A DNA stretch of 64,000 bases from Ignavibacteria bacterium (GCA_016716125.1 JADJWZ010000002.1:62001-126000), one strand, 5' to 3'; shown: positions 16,266-25,983, counted from the stretch's first letter. Notes: a model not told the origin generated them from the sequence alone. A program made the numbers and translations.

Positions 16266-17078
16266 ATGAAAATAATCAAATCAGCAGTCGTACTTGTTTT
16301 GCTTTTAACAGCAGTAAATATTTATTCGCAGGACAATGAATTCAGAAAGATCGATCAGTCGGCTTTTACTACAGGTGAGAAACTTACATTTGAAGTAAAT
16401 TACGGATTTGTGAATGCCGGTACTGCAGTGATGGAAATTGATCCTGTGCTTCAGACCATAAACGGCAGAAAGTGTTACGATATCAGATTCACTGTGAACT
16501 CTTCAGGAAGTTTTGACTGGGTTTATAAAGTAAGGGATTTCTACAGAACGTATGTTGATCAGGAAGCTCTTTTCCCGTGGAGATTTGAACAGCATATTAA
16601 GGAGGGAACATATCAGAGAGATTTTGAGGCGATATTCGATCAGGTAAATCATAAAGTAAAAACTTATACCGGAGAAAAAGAGCCGAAAAAATTTGAAGGT
16701 GAATTTGACATACCGGAATATACTCAGGATGCAATGAGCGCTTTCTATTACTTCAGAACACTTGATTTTAACAGCATGAAAGAAGGCGATATTACATTAC
16801 TTCAGAATTTTTATAAGGACAAGACATATCCTCTGCAGGTGAAATATTACGGGAAGGAAACAATCGAAGTGCCGGCAGGTGAATTCAGATGCGTAAAGCT
16901 CGAGCCAATGGTGCAGGAGGGCGGATTATTTAAAAGCGAAGGATCAATAATCGTGTGGCTGACAGATGATGAAAGAAGAATTCCCGTGAAAGTTAAGACA
17001 AAGGTTGTGATCGGTTCCATTGATGCTGATCTCAGCGCTTATTCAGGACTTGCGGGACCGCTTACATCTAAAAAATAA
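16266..17078 (+). CDS. DUF3108 periplasmic protein
   Basis: 270 residues with a signal peptide (IIKSAVVLVLLLTAVNIYSQ). TTGEKLTFEVNYGFVNAGTA is the DUF3108 start, with CYDIRFTVNSSGSFDWVYKV and a central DAMSAFYYFRTLD block, and VPVKVKTKV-like closing strands (RIPVKVKTKVVIGSIDADL). The beta-sheet family is thought to be periplasmic; members sit near envelope genes, as the GT9 gene is here. Role unknown. Confidence 0.9.
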   Translation: MKIIKSAVVLVLLLTAVNIYSQDNEFRKIDQSAFTTGEKLTFEVNYGFVNAGTAVMEIDPVLQTINGRKCYDIRFTVNSSGSFDWVYKVRDFYRTYVDQEALFPWRFEQHIKEGTYQRDFEAIFDQVNHKVKTYTGEKEPKKFEGEFDIPEYTQDAMSAFYYFRTLDFNSMKEGDITLLQNFYKDKTYPLQVKYYGKETIEVPAGEFRCVKLEPMVQEGGLFKSEGSIIVWLTDDERRIPVKVKTKVVIGSIDADLSAYSGLAGPLTSKK

Positions 17079-17099
17079 ATTTAAATATAAATTAATTTT

Positions 17100-17132
17100 G
17101 AAAAGCGATTTAGAAAATCGCTTTTCTTTTTT
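17100..17132 (+). terminator. Rho-independent terminator
   Basis: GAAAAGCGATT (17100-17110) pairs with AATCGCTTTTC (17116-17126), followed by six T. It closes the DUF3108 gene before the queE-like gene. Confidence 0.9.
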
Positions 17133-17155
17133 ACAGTTATTAAGATTAAAATGAA

Positions 17156-17887
17156 ATGAAGATATCGGAATTATTTTATTCCATTCAGGGTGAAGGTAAA
17201 AGATCAGGCAGACCTTCTTTTTTTATCAGGACAAATCACTGTAATCTCAGATGCAGATTTCCGGGCGGGAATCTTTGCGACACTTCTTATACAAGCTGGT
17301 ATCCGGATGACAGCAGAAATATCGGTGAGATGGGGGTTGAAAATATTATCAAAGAATATTTAAAATATAAAAGCATTGACGTTGTAATTACCGGCGGTGA
17401 GCCTACGATGTATCCGGATGAACTTTCTTATCTTTGCGAAAATATTGTCAGAGCAAACAGAAAAGCTTTCATCACAATTGAAACTAACGGCACCTGCTAC
17501 GGAGATTTTGTAAATCATACAGGACTGATAAGCATTAGTCCGAAATTAAAAAGCTCAGTTCCGGCAGACACGGAATTCGAAAAGATGCACGAGAAAAACC
17601 GTTTCAATATTGAAGCTTTTAGAAAATTCAATTCATTGATGAAAAATAATATTTCGGATGTTCAGTGGAAGTTTGTATTTACAGGGGAAAGTGATATTGA
17701 AGAAATCAGAGAAATTCAGTCTGCAACAGGATTTGAAGACAGTGATGTGTATCTGATGCCCGAAGGAATTACCGCAGAAGATCTTGATAAGATGAGAGCC
17801 GAAACAATAGAAGCATGTAAAAGAAATAATTTTAATTACACGGACAGGATACATATACTTGCGTGGGGAAACATGAGGGGGGTTTAA
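17156..17887 (+). CDS. queE: 7-carboxy-7-deazaguanine synthase-like radical SAM enzyme
   Basis: 243 residues. FYSIQGEGKRSGRPSFFIRT is the QueE opening and VVITGGEPTMYP the SAM-binding GGEP motif; ETNGT and SPKLKSS follow as in QueE. The pathway is CPH4 to CDG for queuosine and 7-deazaguanine synthesis. The cluster cysteines are Cys29, Cys33 and Cys41, a C-x3-C-x7-C spacing in place of C-x3-C-x2-C, with the insert RFPGGNL ahead of CDTSYTSW. Other que genes are not adjacent. Confidence 0.85.
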   Translation: MKISELFYSIQGEGKRSGRPSFFIRTNHCNLRCRFPGGNLCDTSYTSWYPDDSRNIGEMGVENIIKEYLKYKSIDVVITGGEPTMYPDELSYLCENIVRANRKAFITIETNGTCYGDFVNHTGLISISPKLKSSVPADTEFEKMHEKNRFNIEAFRKFNSLMKNNISDVQWKFVFTGESDIEEIREIQSATGFEDSDVYLMPEGITAEDLDKMRAETIEACKRNNFNYTDRIHILAWGNMRGV

Positions 17888-18020
17888 TTAAGTACAAATT
17901 ACAAATTACAAATTACAAATTGCGAGTTTCAAGTTACGAGTTTCAAGTTACGAGTTAAAATCATATAGCAGAACTCGCAAATATTAACTATTAACTACTA
18001 ACTACTAACTATAAACTATC
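17888..18020 (+). repeat. mixed heptad repeats and hairpin between convergent genes
   Basis: Four tandem ACAAATT units (17894-17921), two copies of a 14-base GAGTTTCAAGTTAC unit (about 17924-17951), and AACTACT-type heptads (17984-18019). TTGCGAGTT and AACTCGCAA (about 17920-17928 with 17972-17980) form a 9-bp stem that could act as a bidirectional terminator between queE and the minus-strand PAP2 gene. Confidence 0.6.
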
Positions 18021-18022
18021 TT

Positions 18023-18882
18023 CTAAAATCCTACCTTATAATTTAACATACCAAAATTATTACTGACATCAAATTGAACTGAAGAATTATTCAAGAAATT
18101 GTTATCAGACTTTTTTAAAAAATGATTTAATATATCAGCAGCGGCGAGAGTTATAAAGAATGAAGCGGGAGCTATTCCGGGATTGTATGAATCGGTTCTT
18201 TCACTTTGATTGAAGAGATCGTTCTTTGCATTAATGATCGGTTTTCTTAATGAATAAATTAATGCAGCGCTTCCTGCGGCGATCAGCATTCCGGCAAAAA
18301 CATCAGACGGATAATGGACACCCCAGTACATCCTTCCGAGAGAAACGACTGCTGCATAAGTATAAAGACCGGCAATGAGTAAGGGCTTGTCAGGATATCT
18401 CAGTGTCAGGAGAGTTGCAATAGTGAATGACTGTGATGAATGACCTGAAGGAAATGAGTAAGTCCCGGCAATATCGGAAGTGTCGGATAAATATACATTG
18501 TTCATCTTACGGAAAGGTCTTGGTCTTTGTATCGTTGTTTTTAAAATTTGTGTAACGGAAAGATTTGTTAACTCAGCTAATCCAAGCAGGACGGCAAGCT
18601 TTCGTCATAATGATTACCATTAATTTTTGAAGAAGTATAAAGGCCTACCGGAGCTGCAATTGATACAGGAATGATAGACTGATTTATTACATTAACAACA
18701 GAATGAATAAACCTGCTGTTGATGTTGTTGAACGATCTGAATAATTTTACATCAAGAGAATGTTCACTGTATTTTGCTGTATCCTTCCCGGATGTTTTAA
18801 ACCGGTACTGTGAATAGCTGCTGCTGTTTAAGATTAGTATGAAAGATAATATGTATAAAACCTTAAGCAAATATTCAGACAA
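18023..18882 (-). pseudogene. PAP2-superfamily phosphatase interrupted by a frameshift
   Basis: The N-terminal part (18882-18577) has a signal/TM segment and stops after DESLPSCLD. The frame that continues it reads AVLLGLAELTNLSVTQILKT and then the catalytic motifs KTTIQRPRP (K-x6-RP), SFPSGHSSQS and SLGRMYWGVHYPSD. Adding one base near 18596-18600 restores a 286-residue acid phosphatase of the undecaprenyl-pyrophosphate or phosphatidate type, with several membrane segments. All three catalytic motifs are intact. It directly follows the cystathionine lyase gene (stop codon at 18883). Confidence 0.85.
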
Positions 18883-20025
18883 TTAATTCAGACTTTTCAG
18901 TGCATTATCTATATCAGCGAGAAGGTCATCAATATCTTCAATTCCGACAGACAATCTTACGAGTCCGACAGTAAGTCCGAACTCATTCCTCAGATCCACC
19001 GGCACGCTGCCGTGAGTCATTGAGACAGGATGGCAGACAAGCGATTCCACGCCGCCGAGCGATTCAGCTATCTGAAAAATTTTAAGAGCATTACAGAAGT
19101 CAACAGCTTTTTCATAAGACCCGACATCAAGAGAAATTATTCCGCCGAACCCTGACATCTGAGATTTTGCGAGTTCATACTGCGGATGAGTTTCAAGTCC
19201 GGGGTAATAAAGTTTTTCTATCTGCTTATTTTTGGAAAGCGCTTTGCAGATATTCACTGCATTTTCGTTGTGAGCTTTCATCCTTTGAGCAAGCGTCTTA
19301 GTTGAACGCAGTACAAGCCAGCAGTCAAAAGGTGAAGGCACTGATCCGATGGAATTCTGAAGAAACTTAATTCTCTCTGCAATTTTCTCATCTGATGTTA
19401 CAAGGCAGCCGCCGATTACATCACTATGTCCGTTTATATATTTGGTAGTACTGTGCAGGACTATATCAACACCGAAGTCAAGAGGATTTTGGAAATACGG
19501 GCTCATGAAAGTATTATCGACGCAAGAGACGATTTTTTTATCACGGGATAGCTCCGCAAGAAATTTCAGATCGGTAATGTTAAGCATTGGATTTGTAGGC
19601 GTCTCGACATAAATAAATTTTGTATTTTCTTTCACTGCATTCTTCAGCGCATTATTATCTGAAGTGTCAATATATGAAAATTCCATTCCGAAATCTCTCA
19701 TTACCTGTTCATAAAGTCTGTAAGTACCGCCGTAAACATTATTCGTGCAGATGATATGATCACCGGGTTTAAACAAATTTATAACAGTCTGCACTGCCGC
19801 CATACCTGATGAAAAGCAGAATCCGTACTTTCCGTTTTCAAGCGCAGCCAAATTGGCTTCAAGAGCCGAACGTGTCGGATTGATCGTCCTTCCGTAATCG
19901 AATCCTTTTGTTTCACCGAGTTTTTCATTTGAGTAAGTTGAAGTCTGAAATATCGGAGTAATGACAGCGCCTGTAGTCTCTTCAGGATGCTGTCCTGCGT
20001 GGATCTGTTTGGTTGCAAATTTCAT
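18883..20025 (-). CDS. trans-sulfuration PLP enzyme (cystathionine gamma-lyase/synthase)
   Basis: 380 residues, Cys/Met metabolism PLP family. ATKQIHAGQ opens it, YGRTINPTRSALE is the substrate loop, and Lys195 in HSTTKYINGHSD carries PLP. The C-terminal ESLGGVESLVCHPVSMTH is typical of gamma-lyase/gamma-synthase. The upstream neighbour is cystathionine beta-synthase. The pair therefore most likely converts homocysteine to cysteine (reverse trans-sulfuration), with lyase activity more probable than synthase. Confidence 0.93.
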   Translation of the reverse strand: MKFATKQIHAGQHPEETTGAVITPIFQTSTYSNEKLGETKGFDYGRTINPTRSALEANLAALENGKYGFCFSSGMAAVQTVINLFKPGDHIICTNNVYGGTYRLYEQVMRDFGMEFSYIDTSDNNALKNAVKENTKFIYVETPTNPMLNITDLKFLAELSRDKKIVSCVDNTFMSPYFQNPLDFGVDIVLHSTTKYINGHSDVIGGCLVTSDEKIAERIKFLQNSIGSVPSPFDCWLVLRSTKTLAQRMKAHNENAVNICKALSKNKQIEKLYYPGLETHPQYELAKSQMSGFGGIISLDVGSYEKAVDFCNALKIFQIAESLGGVESLVCHPVSMTHGSVPVDLRNEFGLTVGLVRLSVGIEDIDDLLADIDNALKSLN

Positions 20026-20100
20026 ATTATAAGTATTTTAGTGGGCGGAGAAATAATCATCCGCTAATAAGTTCGTTTAATTTATACAAAGGAAATTTTT

Positions 20101-21459
20101 TTAAATAAAATCAAGAACATCATATCTCGTAAGAATGCCTTTGATCTTTCCGTGCTGAGAGACAAGCAGAGTGCTGTCCTTCTGAAGCATTTCAATTGCT
20201 TTCGGGAATGCAGTGTTAAAATCAATGATCGGTAGTTTCTTATCCATTATATCATTAACCTGCTTTCCGGAAATATTTCTGTCATTCATAATTTTATCAA
20301 TGACGTTTTCTTCAACTATCGAACCGACGCAGTCAGAACCGTCTATAACAGGCAAGGTGGATAAATTATATTTATCCATAAGCTCAAGCGCTTCGAATAG
20401 TTTATCCGTACTTTTTGCAGAAATCAGTCCGGGTACGCCTGAAGTTTTTTTAGTTAGAAATACCTGACCGGCGGTAATGAATTCAGATTTCATAAGTCTC
20501 TTCTCACGAAGCCATTCATCCGAATGATACTTTGATAAATATCTTTCACCCGTATCGCAGACTGTAAAAACTATAACAGCGTTCTCATCAAGTTTTTTAG
20601 CAAGTTCAACTGCGGCAAAAGCGATAGTGCCTGTCGAGCCGCCGCAAAAAATTCCTTCTTCCTTCGAAAGTCTTTTACACATTTCCACTGAGTCCAGATC
20701 ATTTACATTTACTATTTCATCTATATACTGAAACTGAACATTGTCAACCATTACATCCTGTCCGATACCTTCTATTAAATACGGGATCGGCTCCGGAGTA
20801 TTTCCTGTCTCTTTTACAACTTTAAAAATCGAGCCGTAAGGGTCAGCGCCAATGACTTTAATATCCGGATTCATTTCCTTCAGATATTTTCCTGTCCCGG
20901 AAATTGTTCCGCCCGTTCCGACACCTGCAATAAAATGCGTTACTTTACCTTCAGTATCTTTCCATATTTCCGGACCGGTGGTTTTGTAATGCGCTTCAGG
21001 ATTATGTGGATTTATATACTGGTAAAGAAAAAGTGAATTTGGAATTTCCTTTGCAAGTCTTTCGGCGACTGTTACGTAGTGATCCGGTTCTCCGTTTTTA
21101 GCAGTCATCGGCTGTATCACAACTTCCGCGCCGAGAGCTTTCAGATAATTATTTTTTTCCTTTGAAGCTTTTTCCGTCATCACAAAAATAGTTTTGTAAC
21201 CTTTTAATGCGGCGACAAGCGCCATTCCTATCCCTGTATTTCCGCTGGTCGCTTCAATGATTGTATCGCCGGGTTTTATTTTTCCTTCCCGCTCTGCCGC
21301 TTCAATCATGTTAAGTCCGATACGGTCTTTGACGCTGCCGCCGGGATTGTATGATTCCATCTTTGCAAGAACAATAGGTTTTAGTCCTTTTGTAATATGA
21401 TTTAATTTTACCAGTGGAGTATTGCCGATCAGTTCAAGTACGCTGTTATAATATTTCAT
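20101..21459 (-). CDS. cystathionine beta-synthase with C-terminal CBS pair
   Basis: 452 residues. The catalytic domain (1-320) has ELIGNTPLVKLN, the PLP lysine Lys44 in NPGGSVKDR and the phosphate loop TSGNTG (71-76). From about 335 come two CBS modules (VPGLISAKSTDKLFEALELM and NFDTAFPKAIEML-like repeats), which mark cystathionine beta-synthase and not CysK. It condenses serine and homocysteine. It heads the operon CBS, then gamma-lyase, then PAP2 on the minus strand. Confidence 0.93.
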   Translation of the reverse strand: MKYYNSVLELIGNTPLVKLNHITKGLKPIVLAKMESYNPGGSVKDRIGLNMIEAAEREGKIKPGDTIIEATSGNTGIGMALVAALKGYKTIFVMTEKASKEKNNYLKALGAEVVIQPMTAKNGEPDHYVTVAERLAKEIPNSLFLYQYINPHNPEAHYKTTGPEIWKDTEGKVTHFIAGVGTGGTISGTGKYLKEMNPDIKVIGADPYGSIFKVVKETGNTPEPIPYLIEGIGQDVMVDNVQFQYIDEIVNVNDLDSVEMCKRLSKEEGIFCGGSTGTIAFAAVELAKKLDENAVIVFTVCDTGERYLSKYHSDEWLREKRLMKSEFITAGQVFLTKKTSGVPGLISAKSTDKLFEALELMDKYNLSTLPVIDGSDCVGSIVEENVIDKIMNDRNISGKQVNDIMDKKLPIIDFNTAFPKAIEMLQKDSTLLVSQHGKIKGILTRYDVLDFI

Positions 21460-21536
21460 TTTATGCTGATATAGAATTAATTATAAATTTAAATAAATTT
21501 GATTTAAGGTGATGTCACGGGTTAAGGGAATGAAAA

Positions 21537-22379
21537 TCACTTAAACTGAATATCACCGGAATATACTTTTCTTATTATACTTCTTCTTACAAGATATAAT
21601 GTTTTGATCTCATTCTGAAATTTGTAAGTCTTGTTATTCAGTTTCATCATATAAAATCCCTGAGCGAGATCTTTCTTTTTGAGTAAATATAAAGTGTCTT
21701 TTCCGTTAAGGAAAAACAAACTAACTTCATCCTTTACCGGAAGAAAAAATCTGATATTAAAAACATCTGAAACCGGATTCGGATAAACGGGATATAGCTC
21801 TGTTGACTCCGGGAAATTCACCCAGTTTACTTCACCGTTTAAGTTAACGTATTCAAAATTGCCGTCAGGCATTTCCATTTTCAGTCTGTATAAATATTTC
21901 CCCTTTTTTAAATTCTTTTCAATAAATCTGTAATTGTATTTCTTTTTTGAATTTCCTCTCCCATTTACATATCCGATATCAGACCAGTCGGACTGTTTAT
22001 TTGCCGTATCAATTACAGATCTTTCAATATTAAATCCCTTGGTCATAACACCTTTTGCAGTAAACCATGTTAAAATTAATTTACTTCCGATTATTTCATA
22101 TACAAAACCATTGGATACAGGTTTAGGAGTTTTGGATTTTTCATTCGGTCCGACAAATAAGTTTTCAGAATTTAATATCTCGGCATAATTTTTTTCTGAA
22201 TAACTCCAGTCTTTTTTGTTACCGCCTATAATATTACCCTTGCTGTCAGTTCTTAAAATTGTTTCGTCCGATGTGCCGGTTTTATTATTTCCCTGTGAAA
22301 CACTATAAGAGGTAACTGCGAAATTAAATAAAATTATAACTGTGATTACTGATAATATTTTTATATGTAATTTATTCAT
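21537..22379 (-). CDS. secreted protein with T9SS-like C-terminal module
   Basis: 280 residues with a signal peptide (ILSVITVIILFNFAVTSYS). The central part is a fibronectin-like strand set (LILTWFTAKGVMTKGFNIER, then KGKYLYRLKMEMPDGNFEY). The C-terminal part has ELYPVYPNPVSDVFNIRFFL, the YPNP start of a type A sorting module, followed by LFFLNGKDTLYLL and GFYMMKLNNKTYKF. The very end is longer and more basic than a canonical sorting signal, so export by T9SS is probable but not certain. It is a single gene between lysS and the CBS gene. Confidence 0.75.
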   Translation of the reverse strand: MNKLHIKILSVITVIILFNFAVTSYSVSQGNNKTGTSDETILRTDSKGNIIGGNKKDWSYSEKNYAEILNSENLFVGPNEKSKTPKPVSNGFVYEIIGSKLILTWFTAKGVMTKGFNIERSVIDTANKQSDWSDIGYVNGRGNSKKKYNYRFIEKNLKKGKYLYRLKMEMPDGNFEYVNLNGEVNWVNFPESTELYPVYPNPVSDVFNIRFFLPVKDEVSLFFLNGKDTLYLLKKKDLAQGFYMMKLNNKTYKFQNEIKTLYLVRRSIIRKVYSGDIQFK

Positions 22380-22391
22380 TTGTATTTTATT

Positions 22392-23957
22392 TTATAAAGG
22401 TCTCATTAAAGGAAAAAAAATCACGTCTCTTATAGAGTGAGAATTTGTCAGGAGCATTACAAGTCTGTCCACACCCATTCCGACACCTGTAGTAGGCGGC
22501 ATTCCGACTTCAATGGCTTTTAAAAAATCCTCGTCCAGCGGATGAGTTTCCTTCTCGCCTGCGCGGCCTCTTTCCACCTGTCCTTCAAGAAGTTTTCTCT
22601 GAAGCACAGGATCGTTCAGCTCTGTATACGAATTTCCCATTTCCCATTTATTTACATATGGTTCAAATCTTTCAGCGAAGATAACTTTTTCAGGATCACT
22701 GTCCATTTCTTTGAGCTGTTCAGGTGTGTATTCCCTGAGCGGCTTGCACAAAGGAGTTGTGTCAATCGGAAAATCATAAATGAATACCGGCTGTATTAGA
22801 TCTTCCTCACAGGTTTCTTCAAATAAATTTGCAATCAAAAGACCTTTGCTGTGAGAAATTTTCGGATCGAAATCGATTCCGTTCGTATTCAAGTAATCTA
22901 TTATTTCCTGCTTCTTTATTTCATGAATATTCAGTCCTGTCTTATCTAATATAGCATCTGACATGCGGAGTCTTTTCCACGGGCGTTTGAAGTCAAGTTC
23001 AATATCACCATAAGTTACCTTCGTTGTTCCGTTGGAATCTATACATGCCTGTTCTACAACTTCTTCAAACATATTCATCGAGTCAAAATAATCCCCGTAA
23101 GCCTGATACCATTCTACCTGGGTAAACTCGGGATTGTGCGTCCGGTCAATGCCTTCATTTCTGAAGTCTCTTACAAATTCATAAACGCGGTTAAAACCTC
23201 CGACTATTAATCTTTTCAGAAAAAGTTCATTGGATATTCTTAAATAAAGATCTATGTCAAGAGCATTATGATGTGTAACGAACGGCTGCGCATTTGCACC
23301 GCCGTACAATGACTGTAAAGTAGGAGTTTCGACTTCGAAAAATTTATTTTTCTCTAATGTCCTTTTGATTGACTGAATGATCTTTGTTCTCTTTATAAAA
23401 ACATCTTTTACATTTTCATTTACGATCAGGTCAATATATCTCTGTCTGTAACGCAGCTCTACATCTGCAAAGGCGTCATGGATTATTTTTTCACCGGATT
23501 CAGTAGTTTCCTCTTTTACAACAGGAAGCGGATGAATTGATTTTGTGAGCAGTTCATACGAGACAGCGTGAACTGAAACTTCACCTGTTTTTGTTCTGAA
23601 CAAATATCCAGTCACTCCTATAATATCACCGATATCAAGCAGTCTGAATACATCATAGGATATATCACCGATCTCATCTTTCTTAATATATATCTGTATC
23701 CTTCCGGTCTCATCTTTTATGTGACAAAAAGTTGCTTTACCCATTTTGCGGATTGCCATGATCCTTCCGGCGACTGAAACAGTTTCGCTCTTACGGCTTT
23801 CTTTTTCTTCATCTGATTCAGGATCATTGAAATTTGAAATAAGAGTTTCAGAATCCGATGTAACATCAAATCTGTGAGGATATGGATTTATGCCGAGTTC
23901 TCTGATCTTTTCTAATTCTTCTAATCTTCTTTTGATTAATTCGTTTTGCTCTGACAA
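22392..23957 (-). CDS. lysS: lysyl-tRNA synthetase, class II
   Basis: 521 residues, full length. An OB-fold anticodon domain (residues 55-155; VSVAGRIMAIRKMGKATFCH) precedes the class II core: motif 1 FFEVETPTLQSLYGG, motif 2 YEFVRDFRNEGIDRTHNPEFT, and motif 3 GVGMGVDRLVMLLT, with DVIFFPLMRPL at the end. It charges tRNA-Lys. It lies 44 bases after the pseudouridine synthase gene and could belong to the same transcript. Confidence 0.97.
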   Translation of the reverse strand: MSEQNELIKRRLEELEKIRELGINPYPHRFDVTSDSETLISNFNDPESDEEKESRKSETVSVAGRIMAIRKMGKATFCHIKDETGRIQIYIKKDEIGDISYDVFRLLDIGDIIGVTGYLFRTKTGEVSVHAVSYELLTKSIHPLPVVKEETTESGEKIIHDAFADVELRYRQRYIDLIVNENVKDVFIKRTKIIQSIKRTLEKNKFFEVETPTLQSLYGGANAQPFVTHHNALDIDLYLRISNELFLKRLIVGGFNRVYEFVRDFRNEGIDRTHNPEFTQVEWYQAYGDYFDSMNMFEEVVEQACIDSNGTTKVTYGDIELDFKRPWKRLRMSDAILDKTGLNIHEIKKQEIIDYLNTNGIDFDPKISHSKGLLIANLFEETCEEDLIQPVFIYDFPIDTTPLCKPLREYTPEQLKEMDSDPEKVIFAERFEPYVNKWEMGNSYTELNDPVLQRKLLEGQVERGRAGEKETHPLDEDFLKAIEVGMPPTTGVGMGVDRLVMLLTNSHSIRDVIFFPLMRPL

Positions 23958-24001
23958 ATAATTCTTTTAATGTTAATTAATTTTATTTTGAAAATGAAAA
24001 T

Positions 24002-25030
24002 TTATTTAAGCTTTGAAACCTCTTCAGCATTAAGATATCTCCAGCTGCCTTCCTTCAGACCTTCCAGTTTTAAACCTGAATATTCCACACGCATCAGCTC
24101 TCTTACGAAATATCCGTAATGCTCAAACATGTTATGTATCTGCCTGTTCTTTCCTTCATAAATGGAAATATATAATCTCTGATAATCGGATTTCTTAAAA
24201 AATTTTATTTTAGCAGGTGCAGTCCTGATGCCGTCGATCTTTATGCCTTCGCTTAATTTAATTCTGTGCTTTTCTTCAAGAGGCTTTGACAGTTCGACGT
24301 AATATGTCTTATGCACCTTACTCTTTGGATTCATCAGATGATTTGCAAACTCTCCGTCATTTGTAAGAAGTAATAGTCCTGAAGTATTGTAATCCAGTCT
24401 GCCGACCGGAAAAATTTTTTGATTTAATTTTATAAGATCAATTACAGTGGTTCTTCTTTTCTCATCTTTTACTGACGTGATAATGCCTTTTGGTTTATTA
24501 AGCATTATATAAACTTTCTTGGTGTCAGTCCTTACCAGCTCTCCGTCCACCTTTACTTTATCAAAGCCGGGATCAATTTTGAATCCCAGTTCATTAACAG
24601 TTTTACCGTTTACAGTAACTCTTTCCTGCAGTATCATCTCATCAATTTTTCTTCTTGATGAAATTCCATTTGCAGCAATGAATTTATTCAGTCGGACATA
24701 TTTATCATCGGCTGGCTTTTTATCAGCTATTGGTACTAAATCAGTTGTTGGTTTTGAATCAACTGCCGGCTTTTTATCTGCTCTTAACTTTTTATAAAAT
24801 GCGGGCTTTTTAAAAGCTGCCGGTTTTTTATATGCTGCTCGTTTTTTATAATCTGTTGGTTTTTTATCAGCTGTAGTTTTTTTATCAGATGTAGGTTTTA
24901 TATCAGCAATTTGCTTTTTAAAATCTGCCGGCTTTTTATAATCTGACCGCTTTTTATAATCTGTTGAATTTTTATCAGCTGTTGGTTTCTTATAAACTTT
25001 CGGTTTTTTATAAGTATTTTTCTTTATCAC
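24002..25030 (-). CDS. pseudouridine synthase (RsuA/RluB family) with hexapeptide-repeat extension
   Basis: 342 residues. The N-terminal 108 or so residues are an imperfect six-residue repeat of the type TADKKP / TDYKKR / AAYKKP, very rich in Lys and Pro. The S4 RNA-binding domain (VRLNKFIAANGISSRRKIDE) then begins, followed by the catalytic PVGRLDYNTSGLLLLTNDGE with the reactive Asp, and SKVHKTYYVEL. It modifies rRNA uridines. It overlaps scpB by 4 bases (ATGA). The extension is probably disordered and could aid RNA binding. Confidence 0.9.
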   Translation of the reverse strand: MIKKNTYKKPKVYKKPTADKNSTDYKKRSDYKKPADFKKQIADIKPTSDKKTTADKKPTDYKKRAAYKKPAAFKKPAFYKKLRADKKPAVDSKPTTDLVPIADKKPADDKYVRLNKFIAANGISSRRKIDEMILQERVTVNGKTVNELGFKIDPGFDKVKVDGELVRTDTKKVYIMLNKPKGIITSVKDEKRRTTVIDLIKLNQKIFPVGRLDYNTSGLLLLTNDGEFANHLMNPKSKVHKTYYVELSKPLEEKHRIKLSEGIKIDGIRTAPAKIKFFKKSDYQRLYISIYEGKNRQIHNMFEHYGYFVRELMRVEYSGLKLEGLKEGSWRYLNAEEVSKLK

Positions 25031-25983
25031 ATTGAATCCTCTTCACCTTCTTTAGTTAAAAAATCATTACTGTTTTTATTCCGGTCTTTACTGCTGTTAT
25101 CATAATCCGTAACAGGAAATTGTGATCCGTTATTAACTTCAGCTTCATCGGTCATCTCTTCAGATGGATCGGAGATCTTATTAGTTTCTTCAAAATCAAT
25201 TGCTGTTACGCTGCCGGAATTATCTTCAGCTGAAATTTCATCATCAGTCTTTTCGACTCCGGATTCCGTTTCCTGTATTTCAGTATTAACTGTTATTTCT
25301 TTATCTGATTCATTATTTAAATCCGAATCTTCACTGCTTATCAGTTCAAGCTGTCCGGTATTTTTAATATCGATTGATTCGAAATTATTTACGGAATTAA
25401 ATAATTCTATATCGGCTTCAGTGATTCCTTCTATCTCTTCATTTTTCAGAATGTCATTTATTTCTTTAAGCTTCGGCAGATCTCCGAGTGAATTTAATCC
25501 GAGTACTTTGAGAAAAGTATTTGTAGTAGCGTATAAAATCGGTCTGCCGGGCGAGTCCGACCTGCCGTGAATTTTTATAAGATCTCTTTCAAGAAGCGAG
25601 TTGACAATATAATCTACGTTTACGCCTCTGACGAATTCAATTTCATTTCTTGTAATAGGCTGTTTGTAAGCAATGATAGACAAAGTCTCAAGAGCAGACT
25701 GCGAAAGTTTTTTCTTCTGTTTCTCTTCGAATAGTTTACCGACAAATCTGCCGTATTCTTTTTTAGTGGAGAATGAATAACCGCCGGCTATCTTAATAAT
25801 TTCAAAAGATTTATTAAAAGTACGGTAATCTTCATTTAAAGAATTAATGGAAGCTTCTATATCATTTACGGAAATTCTAACTCCGCTGCTGTCAGCAATC
25901 TCCTTGATCTGTCTCGTTGTTATTTCATCTTCAGATGCAAAGATAAGAGCTTCTACTATATTCTTAATTTCGCTGCTGATCAT
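25027..25983 (-). CDS. scpB: segregation and condensation protein B
   Basis: 318 residues. Residues 1-175 are the ScpB winged-helix pair (NIVEALIFASEDEITTRQI, LSQSALETLSIIAYKQPITR, NSLLERDLIKIHGRSDSPGR). The remaining 125 or so residues form an acidic, Ser/Asp/Glu-rich tail seldom so long in ScpB. It works with SMC and ScpA as bacterial condensin. It overlaps scpA by 4 bases. Confidence 0.95.
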   Translation of the reverse strand: MISSEIKNIVEALIFASEDEITTRQIKEIADSSGVRISVNDIEASINSLNEDYRTFNKSFEIIKIAGGYSFSTKKEYGRFVGKLFEEKQKKKLSQSALETLSIIAYKQPITRNEIEFVRGVNVDYIVNSLLERDLIKIHGRSDSPGRPILYATTNTFLKVLGLNSLGDLPKLKEINDILKNEEIEGITEADIELFNSVNNFESIDIKNTGQLELISSEDSDLNNESDKEITVNTEIQETESGVEKTDDEISAEDNSGSVTAIDFEETNKISDPSEEMTDEAEVNNGSQFPVTDYDNSSKDRNKNSNDFLTKEGEEDSM

